From UPXZ01 sp047973025 (GTDB taxonomy: Bacteria > Bacteroidota > Bacteroidia > Bacteroidales > Paludibacteraceae): a stretch of 16,680 nucleotides of DNA. The stretch's first letter is position 1, and each line of letters opens with the position of its first letter. Both the position numbers and the translations under genes were made by a program. This document shows positions 8,238 to 14,067 of this stretch, one piece after another. Location: positions 1 through 16,680 of the forward strand of contig JBKEBE010000135.1 of the NCBI GenBank assembly GCA_047973025.1, in the 5' to 3' direction. The notes under the pieces were generated by a model, which had not been told where the DNA came from, ran no database searches, and saw nothing but the letters and a program-made list of their open reading frames with translations.

Positions 8238-8868
8238 TTTCTACAAGGTATTTAGCGAACCCAACGACAGTTCCGTTTAACTCAAAGTAATTACTCAGCT
8301 CATTATTGAGTAGATTTAACTCTTCATCGGTAAGCGGTATTCTATACGTGGAAAATTTAAGATAGTCCAATGCCGATGTCTGTTCAAAGTCATCGCTTGA
8401 AATGTTCAGTTCATCTTCCAGATCAGTAGGAAATATGTTTTCCAGTTCAGTCATATCAAAGCCGAAAATAGAGAGTTCCTCTTTGCTCCAAAACTCTTTG
8501 AAAACATTGTTATCCCATTTTCCCCCATCATTATTGGCGGCAATGCAGGCTTCACGAAATTCCTCTTTTGTGAATTCTACTTCACGATAGAAGTACTTCC
8601 GGCCAGTCCACTCGATAAAGCCGATTGCAACTGTTTTGTCAGAAAGCGGTGTATTGTAATTTTCTGTGATGGTAATTTTGGAACCGTTGAAAACTTTCGA
8701 GCGTTGGTTTCCGCCAACGAATGCCTTGTTATTCCGGCAGTAAATCACACCGGAAAGGTCGCCGTATTTTTTCAAGTGGTTTGTCAGCTGTTCCAACTGA
8801 CTGCTCGAAATTTTGCGCGGATTGTCTGCAAACTGATTTTCTTTTGAAAGTACTTTTAATTCACTCAT
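8230..8868 (-). CDS. ParB-like N-terminal domain protein
   Basis: A 212-residue protein with a ParB/sulfiredoxin-like fold at its N-terminus: NPRK (16-19), a Leu-Ser-Gly-Val-Ile strand at 38-42 and the nucleotide-binding-type loop VGGNQRS (51-57). Further along, AANNDGGKWD (110-119) is a motif I have seen in phage ParB-like proteins next to terminases. The acidic C-terminal third (LEDELNISSDDFEQ) has no recognised domain. Chromosome-partition function is unlikely because there is no ParA and no ParB helix-turn-helix. Phage homologues are often labelled ParB-like nuclease, but activity cannot be read from sequence. It is the first gene after the promoter at 8890-8921, with its ATG at 8868, and it overlaps the ParB-methyltransferase gene. 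Confidence 0.8.
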   Translation of the reverse strand: MSELKVLSKENQFADNPRKISSSQLEQLTNHLKKYGDLSGVIYCRNNKAFVGGNQRSKVFNGSKITITENYNTPLSDKTVAIGFIEWTGRKYFYREVEFTKEEFREACIAANNDGGKWDNNVFKEFWSKEELSIFGFDMTELENIFPTDLEDELNISSDDFEQTSALDYLKFSTYRIPLTDEELNLLNNELSNYFELNGTVVGFAKYLVENE

Positions 8869-8889
8869 AAGTTACTGATTTTGATACTG

Positions 8890-8921
8890 CAAATATAATA
8901 TAGAATTTCACAAAAAACAAA
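8890..8921 (-). promoter_or_regulatory. Bacteroidota-type promoter for the packaging/tail operon
   Basis: On the minus strand a TTTG box (8921-8918) is followed after 20 bp by TATATTTG (8897-8890), matching the Bacteroides -33/-7 consensus TTTG ... TAnnTTTG. Predicted transcription would start near 8885, leaving a short leader of about 17 nt before the ATG at 8868. It lies directly downstream of a strong terminator, exactly where a new transcription unit is needed. Confidence 0.75.
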
Positions 8922-8944
8922 TTTATTTTGTTGATTTTCAGTGA

Positions 8945-8958
8945 GTTACATTTGTAAC
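8945..8958. promoter_or_regulatory. Palindromic operator candidate upstream of the late promoter
   Basis: GTTACA-TT-TGTAAC is a perfect 6-bp inverted repeat with a 2-bp spacer. Its centre is about 65 bp upstream of the predicted transcription start, a distance typical of activator sites rather than repressor sites. No regulator for it can be named from this window. Confidence 0.45.
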
Positions 8959-8976
8959 GCTGTCTAAATAAGTAAT

Positions 8977-9005
8977 AAAAAAAGAGCCTTTATTTTGGCT
9001 CTTTT
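8977..9005 (-). terminator. Rho-independent terminator ending the early operon
   Basis: On the minus strand a 9-bp stem (AAAAGAGCC pairing with GGCTCTTTT) closes an 8-nt loop and runs into seven consecutive T, then ATT. It sits 11 bp after the stop of the 69-aa gene and separates the early genes from the promoter of the ParB/terminase operon. The plus-strand side also has T-rich sequence, so it could act in both directions. Confidence 0.85.
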
Positions 9006-9015
9006 CTTTGTAGTT

Positions 9016-9225
9016 TCATTTTATGAAAGGTTTCAATTCTTCGTCTGTCCATTGACTATTTGGATTTTTCGTCAGTCCTCTTTTACGCCAGCTTTTGCCG
9101 TATTTCAGATTTGCTTTTTCCCTTGCATCAATGAGCGACATACCTTTTTTCACATCTTTACCAATCTCTTTTCTGATTGATGATATTTTTCTGATTGATG
9201 CGATTTTCCTTTCCGATGGTGTCAT
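9016..9225 (-). CDS. Small basic protein, unknown
   Basis: A 69-residue, very basic protein (many Lys and Arg) starting MTPSERKIASIRKISSIRKE and ending in an aromatic/acidic tail around NPNSQWTDEELKPFIK. A short repeated IRKISSIRK-type element near the N-terminus is visible. No known domain is recognised; the charge would suit nucleic acid or nucleoprotein binding, which is a guess. It is the last gene of the early operon: the ATG at 9225 is six bases after the stop of the gene before it, and the terminator follows its stop closely. Confidence 0.6.
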   Translation of the reverse strand: MTPSERKIASIRKISSIRKEIGKDVKKGMSLIDAREKANLKYGKSWRKRGLTKNPNSQWTDEELKPFIK

Positions 9226-9231
9226 GATTTT

Positions 9232-9444
9232 TTATTTCCTTTTAATGTATTTTTCGCAAGCCTGACGTTGTGGCTTTGCTAAAATGTAATGAATTTTGCA
9301 AGATGTTATTAGTTTACAAGACTTGCATTTTTTATTCTTATATGCCTTTGCAGGCTCTTTGATAGGTTTCTCAAAAGCAACTCCTGACGTCGCACCAATT
9401 ACAGCACCGATGGCCAATACTGATAATAAATTTTTCTTATCCAT
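9232..9444 (-). CDS. Small membrane-anchored Cys-motif protein
   Basis: A 70-residue protein with one N-terminal hydrophobic segment (residues about 6-24, LLSVLAIGAVIGATSGVAF) after MDKKN, followed by a basic tail holding four cysteines at 40, 43, 49 and 63 (C-x2-C-x5-C-x13-C, within KKCKSCKLITSCK and QACEKYIKRK). The hydrophobic segment could be a signal anchor. No lipobox is present. The four cysteines could bind a metal or form disulfides. The protein lies between the MazG-like gene and the small basic protein, with only 6-9 bases on either side, so it is part of the same operon. No function can be assigned. Confidence 0.6.
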   Translation of the reverse strand: MDKKNLLSVLAIGAVIGATSGVAFEKPIKEPAKAYKNKKCKSCKLITSCKIHYILAKPQRQACEKYIKRK

Positions 9445-9453
9445 ATTTTAATT

Positions 9454-9867
9454 TCAATACTTCTTTCCGTGAAGTCTTTCACGTGTCTGATTATACTTCA
9501 TTTTCAATTCAATGTGTTTTTCAATGTCGATATTCATTGCACCGCACAGGTCGAGGATTCGGATAATTGTGTCTGCTAATTCATCTTCAAAAGTGTCTTT
9601 GATGCAAGTTTCAAAATTAACTGCCCAAGCTTGATCTCTAGTAATTTCACCGGTATAAGTTGGATCGTTGTTTATAATTCTTGAACTTACCAATATTCTG
9701 TTAAATCTTTCCATTTGACAATAACTTTCATTTCTATCTGCTTCCATCGCCTCCGCTAATTCTGACACACACAGCATCAGCAATGTTCCGGTTTCTCTTG
9801 GTTTATCCCAAAATCCTTTTGATTTTGCTATTTCGTGAATTTCATCACGTAGTTGATTTAGTTCCAT
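9454..9867 (-). CDS. MazG-like nucleotide pyrophosphohydrolase
   Basis: A 137-residue all-helical NTP pyrophosphohydrolase, a family that hydrolyses (d)NTPs or related nucleotides to the monophosphate and pyrophosphate using Mg2+ bound by acidic residues. The two metal motifs are visible: SELAEAMEADR (35-45, Glu36/Glu39) and EDELADTIIRILDLCGA (94-110, Glu96/Asp99). The gap between the two motifs is about 56 residues, longer than in compact MazG domains, and holds NESYCQMERF...TYTGEITRDQ. Phage MazG homologues are thought to clean or rebalance nucleotide pools or blunt the host stringent response. Here it follows the DUF4942 methyltransferase by 12 bases, so it may serve DNA metabolism with that enzyme. 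Confidence 0.85.
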   Translation of the reverse strand: MELNQLRDEIHEIAKSKGFWDKPRETGTLLMLCVSELAEAMEADRNESYCQMERFNRILVSSRIINNDPTYTGEITRDQAWAVNFETCIKDTFEDELADTIIRILDLCGAMNIDIEKHIELKMKYNQTRERLHGKKY

Positions 9868-9879
9868 ATTCTTTTATTT

Positions 9880-11307
9880 TTAATATATTTCTACTCCTTC
9901 TGTTTTGCGATTTGTTGTTTTGCCTGTGCGTTTTGGAAGTCGCCAGCCCTTGATTTCAGCAACCCTGCGGTTAAACTGCATCCAGATATTTTCATCAAGA
10001 AACTCAAAATGCATTGTGCCTTTCTTGTATCCACGAACTTTGAAAAATGGCTCCCAAATGTACCACTGCCCCCATTCAAGATGGTTATTTACAACGAACG
10101 TCCAGAGTGTTTTGATGTCGTCATAATTTTTCCCAGTCAAAAAGCAAAGCCCTTTCAAAACATCATCCATCCTGTTCATTCCTCGATACGTCAATTTTAC
10201 GTGGTCATTTTTCGAGCCGTAAAAATTGCTTTCTGTGATGTATGGAATGATGAACTTTCGATTTACAACATAGTCTGAATTTGTTTTCCACTTCTCACCG
10301 GCACTGGAATTTTCAGCCGAAAATGAACATATATGCTCAAAAGCTTCGATAAGTGTTTTATCCATTCGTGAGCTATGTGTACCGATAATCATTTCAATCA
10401 TTAAGTAAATATTTTTCATCGTAAAAGGTACGTGTGTTTGCTGTTCAACGAATTTGTTAATATCGTCACGTACACCGGAAGTAACATATTTATTCATTTT
10501 CATTTGATTGAATATATACATCCACATCGATTTTTGCAGTTCTTTTTTGAATGTAAGTTTTTGAACTGGTGCCTCTTTTATCGTGCAGGTGAATGTCAGT
10601 TTGCCACTCATATAGTTTCCGACTAAACCGTTCATTTTAACTGCACATTCAAGAACATTGTCGTACTCTTTAACCGCTGAAACATATCTGTTCACAATAT
10701 CTCTCACAAAATCATAACTCACAATTCCGGCTTTGTCTGACTTTTCGTATTCCTCTGACAAATCAAAATAGCTGTCGAAATCGTCATCTTCTGACATAGG
10801 TTTATGAATGTAAATGCAGGACACCGGAACGTTTGTCGCTCTTTCAGAATTTCTAAATACATTGCCAAAGCTTTCAGCGTTTCCGTTGTATTGGATCAGC
10901 TCATTGATACGCTTTCTTTCTTCCGTATAGTAGTTTGAAAGCATTGATGAATTGCAAAGTGAAATAATCTGACATCCTGCCGGTGCAATCTCCCACGCGT
11001 GCAGTATGTGTTTCTCCTGTTCGCTGAATGGCGGGTTCATTACAATCAAATTGATATGCGAAATATCACTCGACTGTAAATCTAAAAAATCATGTCTGAC
11101 GATCCGGCACTCCTTTTCTACAATCGAACGTAAACGGCTGTCAATCTCGCAGGCAATCACTTCTTTTGCTCCGTTTTCTTTTAGGAACTTCACAATGTTT
11201 CCACTCCCAGCGGATGGCTCTAATATCACTTGATTTACTATGTTGATGCTCGATAACATCAGCTTTATAGTTTCTTTTTCTGTTGGGTAAAAATCTATTC
11301 CGAACAT
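9880..11307 (-). CDS. N6-adenine-type DNA methyltransferase with DUF4942 C-terminal domain
   Basis: A 475-residue protein in two parts. The N-terminal domain has the class I SAM-binding motif ILEPSAGSGNIV (28-39), an acidic strand-2 end ACEID (52-56) and the catalytic NPPF box (91-94, in LIVMNPPFSEQE), the order found in N6-adenine methylases. Residues about 200-460 match the DUF4942 layout: a small helical core, then MNGLVGNYMSGK, a long helix around LQKSMWMYIFNQMKM and a conserved FNRRVAEIKGWRLP end. Such proteins occur on phages and other mobile elements and are thought to modify DNA, probably protecting it from host nucleases (inference). No cognate restriction enzyme is nearby, so it looks orphan. 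It is one base downstream of the PcfJ-like gene. Confidence 0.85.
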   Translation of the reverse strand: MFGIDFYPTEKETIKLMLSSINIVNQVILEPSAGSGNIVKFLKENGAKEVIACEIDSRLRSIVEKECRIVRHDFLDLQSSDISHINLIVMNPPFSEQEKHILHAWEIAPAGCQIISLCNSSMLSNYYTEERKRINELIQYNGNAESFGNVFRNSERATNVPVSCIYIHKPMSEDDDFDSYFDLSEEYEKSDKAGIVSYDFVRDIVNRYVSAVKEYDNVLECAVKMNGLVGNYMSGKLTFTCTIKEAPVQKLTFKKELQKSMWMYIFNQMKMNKYVTSGVRDDINKFVEQQTHVPFTMKNIYLMIEMIIGTHSSRMDKTLIEAFEHICSFSAENSSAGEKWKTNSDYVVNRKFIIPYITESNFYGSKNDHVKLTYRGMNRMDDVLKGLCFLTGKNYDDIKTLWTFVVNNHLEWGQWYIWEPFFKVRGYKKGTMHFEFLDENIWMQFNRRVAEIKGWRLPKRTGKTTNRKTEGVEIY

Positions 11308-11308
11308 A

Positions 11309-12607
11309 TTATATCGCTTTTTTATATTTTCTGTTTTTTATTAATCTCACGTTGTTTTCCACTAATTTCAAAATACGTTCGTGGTATTCCGTATTGCTGT
11401 TGTGTAATCCTCGGCTTTGAATTACGCTGAAATCTTTCAAAGACAATTCAATTGTTTCAACCGGCTTGTCCTCAATCCTTGCAGAAAGTATCAGCGAATC
11501 GCTTTTCAAATGATAATCGTTTGAATAAACACAGTGTTTCAGATTTTCACCCTCAGCGATGTATTGATGTACATTATCCAATACAACTACCTTAATCAGA
11601 TCATCCGAAAATGCAATTCCAAAATATCTTCCTTTCAGTTTCTCAAACTTCTTTGTTTCTTCTGCAAGCCGTTTTTTCTTTTCTTCGATTTCCTGCTTTC
11701 TCAAAATCTCGCTTTTCTTGTTTGAAAGTCTTTCGTGATCTTTCATCAGATTTTCAGTGCATACATATTTCGAGTTGTGCAGATCCTTTCCGAAATAATT
11801 AAGTAAATCGATGTAATCTAACCAGATGGTAGCATCTTTCACGATGTACTTGTTTCGAATGCAGATTTTAATCGAGTTCCAGTATTTTTCAATTTTATTG
11901 CTGTAATCGTGTGTCAATGCATATTTCATCAAAGCTATCTGTTTCGCTTTCATAAGTGTTTCAATCCGGCTGTCTTTCAGCAATGAAACCATCAAAGTCA
12001 ATGGTGAAATGTTATAGTTACTGCCGGAATACCCGTTTCTCCTTAATGTTTTCGAGTATTGTTTCCGCGGATATATATCGCTGTAAATGTTGTATTTCTG
12101 GTCAACATTTGATTTTCCTCTAATTTCCATATCAGAAGCAAAGTTCCACGCATCGTAATACATGCTCATGTATGTGCTTCGTGCTATGTTTGTCAATTTT
12201 CCATCAGGTGAAATCCAATTTTGTACGGCTTCATTTACAGTAATTTCGCCAGGATAATTCACCCTGCAATTTTTCTCAATTAAAAAATGTCGCAGGACCT
12301 GAAAACCATCTTTGACAGTATGTATCGAGCAGTAATAACTCTCACTGAATTTTTGCTTTGTGCTTTTTATTATTTTCAGTTCCTTTCCGCAATTTGGACA
12401 ATTAGTGCCTAACAATGAAACGCTCAAATGATTCTCTTCAAGTTGCCATGTATTTCCACATTCAAGACACCAAATGCTTTTTTTCCGTAGATAACCGGTT
12501 GGTTTAAAGCATTTGTTGATTCCATATTCACTTTGTATCTTGCTGATTGGTGCAAGGTGCCTGCTTAGTTCAAGCACCTGCTTTTGAAGTTTGGTTTTCG
12601 GCTTCAT
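11309..12607 (-). CDS. PcfJ-like protein with N-terminal zinc ribbon
   Basis: A 432-residue protein. Near the N-terminus two CxxC pairs (Cys47/Cys50 in WCLECGNTW and Cys70/Cys73 in TNCPNCGKE) form a zinc ribbon. The middle is helical and ends in a charged coiled-coil (about 295-325). The C-terminal domain (about 350-425) has the PcfJ signature: AEGENLKHCV, then HLKSDSLILSAR, a VETIELSL strand, QSRGLHN and a closing helix. PcfJ was named on the enterococcal conjugative plasmid pCF10, and its biochemical role is unknown. Bacteroidota phages and mobile elements often carry it with PcfK, which is also present here 0.5 kb upstream. The zinc ribbon suggests nucleic acid binding. The ATG overlaps the stop of a 54-codon gene. 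Confidence 0.8.
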   Translation of the reverse strand: MKPKTKLQKQVLELSRHLAPISKIQSEYGINKCFKPTGYLRKKSIWCLECGNTWQLEENHLSVSLLGTNCPNCGKELKIIKSTKQKFSESYYCSIHTVKDGFQVLRHFLIEKNCRVNYPGEITVNEAVQNWISPDGKLTNIARSTYMSMYYDAWNFASDMEIRGKSNVDQKYNIYSDIYPRKQYSKTLRRNGYSGSNYNISPLTLMVSLLKDSRIETLMKAKQIALMKYALTHDYSNKIEKYWNSIKICIRNKYIVKDATIWLDYIDLLNYFGKDLHNSKYVCTENLMKDHERLSNKKSEILRKQEIEEKKKRLAEETKKFEKLKGRYFGIAFSDDLIKVVVLDNVHQYIAEGENLKHCVYSNDYHLKSDSLILSARIEDKPVETIELSLKDFSVIQSRGLHNSNTEYHERILKLVENNVRLIKNRKYKKAI

Positions 12608-12768
12608 AGATTTTCCGTTTTAATCATTTCGTCAGCTATCCTAAAAGCGGATTTTGCAATCCATGTAGCTTTTACTCCACTCAGTTCAGATATAATTTTT
12701 TCATTTGCTAACAGACCTTGCAAGGCTATGCAGGCTGTATAATACCTTTTTGAAATTTCTTTTGTCAT
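12604..12768 (-). CDS. Short phage-type small protein (54 codons)
   Basis: A short gene that fills the space between the 128-aa gene and the PcfJ-like gene exactly. It starts with ATG at 12768 and ends TGA at 12606-12604. Both ends overlap neighbours by ATGA, which strongly suggests it is translated. It begins MTKEISKRYYTACIALQGLL and continues with a helical stretch ending AFRIADEMIKTENL. The plan 'Y.aA.alqGLL ... A..iAdemi' is that of a family of tiny conserved phage proteins with unknown function that I have seen in phages of several hosts. It is predicted all-helical; no membrane segment or motif is visible. Confidence 0.7.
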   Translation of the reverse strand: MTKEISKRYYTACIALQGLLANEKIISELSGVKATWIAKSAFRIADEMIKTENL

Positions 12769-13151
12769 AGTTTTAAATCTTTATAAACTTGTTTAAATTC
12801 GCTCCTCAGAGCATTTTTTATCTCTTTTCGAATATCTTCCGGCACGTTGTTTTCATCAGCAATACTGTTTTGTTCGAGCAGGAATTCCAAATTACCTTTC
12901 ACTTTTTTATCAAATAGGAATATTGAAAATTCGGTTAAAATCCTGTTTTCCTTTGCTCCATCGTCAGCTTCGTGTACAGTCTGAAATCTTTCATAGATTG
13001 TGTGTTGCATTCTCTTGACAGTGTTCATTCCGCGCTCACTTCGAGCTTCGATTGTGTTCTCGAACATCACAGATATTGCCGGTTGTCTTCTGACTTTATT
13101 CAGTCGCGCCCAGCCGTAATAGACTTTTAGGTTTGATAGTTCGTTTGTCAT
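12765..13151 (-). CDS. Conserved-looking protein between PcfK and PcfJ, unknown
   Basis: A 128-residue protein starting MTNELSNLKVYYGWARLNKV and ending LRSEFKQVYKDLKL. It contains an Arg-rich stretch near the N-terminus and a predicted long helix at the C-terminus (EDIRKEIKNALRSEF). No domain is recognised. The ATG shares one base with the PcfK stop (TAATG) and the stop overlaps the 54-codon gene's start (ATGA), so it is translationally locked into the PcfK-PcfJ cluster. It may act with them. No function can be named. Confidence 0.6.
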   Translation of the reverse strand: MTNELSNLKVYYGWARLNKVRRQPAISVMFENTIEARSERGMNTVKRMQHTIYERFQTVHEADDGAKENRILTEFSIFLFDKKVKGNLEFLLEQNSIADENNVPEDIRKEIKNALRSEFKQVYKDLKL

Positions 13152-13558
13152 TAAAATAAACTTGCTTGTTGAACTTCGGCTGGTTTCTCTGTTTTCTTCT
13201 CAGTTTTCCTATGCATTGATTGGTAGTACTCGTTTTGTGCCTGATCAATCGCTTTTTTACGAGCTTCCTGCTTTTCTTCCTCGGTCAGTTCAATCACGTG
13301 GTTAACTGCAACTCTGGCTTGAATTACTCTGCCTACATCAATAGATTCTTCATCGTAGTAATGTACAGCCATTCCGAAAATTTCTTCATCAGCAAATCCG
13401 TTACAGCCGGATTTTTGAACTGTGTTCAGAATGTAGGTAATGCAGTCATCAATGTTTTTTGATTCGTTAGCGTACTTTGGTGCAAACAGCGCATCGTTGC
13501 CGGCTCTTTTGTCAAGGTAATCCTTGATTGTTTGTTTGAAATGTTCAGTTGATTTCAT
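13151..13558 (-). CDS. PcfK-like protein
   Basis: A 135-residue protein with the PcfK pattern: an opening helix MKSTEHFKQTIKDYLDKRA, then DALFAPKYANESKNIDDCI, a helix TYILNTVQKSG, the conserved acidic-aromatic segment EEIFGMAVHYYDEESI (59-73), and a basic, low-complexity tail ending QQASLF. The family was named on plasmid pCF10 and travels with PcfJ in Bacteroidota mobile elements. Its biochemical role is unknown. The C-terminal QASLF is a plausible beta-clamp-binding peptide (Q-x-x-L-F type), which would tie it to the replisome; that is inference. It is 14 bases downstream of the initiator-overlapping gene and is coupled by TAATG to the 128-aa gene. Confidence 0.8.
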   Translation of the reverse strand: MKSTEHFKQTIKDYLDKRAGNDALFAPKYANESKNIDDCITYILNTVQKSGCNGFADEEIFGMAVHYYDEESIDVGRVIQARVAVNHVIELTEEEKQEARKKAIDQAQNEYYQSMHRKTEKKTEKPAEVQQASLF

Positions 13559-13572
13559 AGATAAATAATTTA

Positions 13573-14067
13573 TTAAATTTGTTTTTCTTCATTGGGTTTA
13601 AATCCGTACCGCTCGCAGTCTGAAATTTTTACCCAAAATATTTTCTCTTTGATCCAATGTTTTGCAAAATCGCTATTAGTGGCTTTTTTGCTTAAAATTT
13701 CGTTCGAATATTCGGAATAATCGTACAGCCTTATCCGTGTGTCAAATCCGATAATGTCGGCAATCGACGGTCGCTGGTACTTGAAATTGTCAATTACGTT
13801 TGCAACGGCATCTTTGAGCCTCTGTTCGGTAAATCCGTTTACTGATATTCTTTCGGAAAGCACGCTTATAAAATCGTTTTCGAGTGCCGGAAATACGGCT
13901 TTCAGCTTTCTTAATTCAGTTGCAATAAGTTTCACATCCGCAGTCTTATCAGTGTACAGACTGATTTCGTTCATATTCCGCCCGGCCAGCTCCGTTGAGT
14001 ACGGCTTCAATGAATTCTCGCTCGTCCTGCTCGGTAGAATTTCCGATAGTTTTTTTATGTCTTGCAT
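13573..14067 (-). CDS. Protein overlapping the replication initiator's 3' end, possible replication accessory
   Basis: A 164-residue protein. Residues about 45-125 contain LRKLKAVFPALENDF, ERISVNGFTEQRLKDAVANV and YQRPSIADIIGFDTRIRLYD, a layout I associate with a recurrent Bacteroidota prophage protein found near replication and PcfK genes. Function is unknown; helicase-loader-type accessory is a guess from context. With the ATG at 14067 its first 39 codons overlap the 3' end of the initiator gene in another frame. A second start (ATG at 13977, MNEISL) would cut the overlap to 29 bases. The upstream start is kept because the extra part (SRTSENSLKPYSTELAGRN) looks protein-like, but this is not certain. 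Confidence 0.65.
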   Translation of the reverse strand: MQDIKKLSEILPSRTSENSLKPYSTELAGRNMNEISLYTDKTADVKLIATELRKLKAVFPALENDFISVLSERISVNGFTEQRLKDAVANVIDNFKYQRPSIADIIGFDTRIRLYDYSEYSNEILSKKATNSDFAKHWIKEKIFWVKISDCERYGFKPNEEKQI

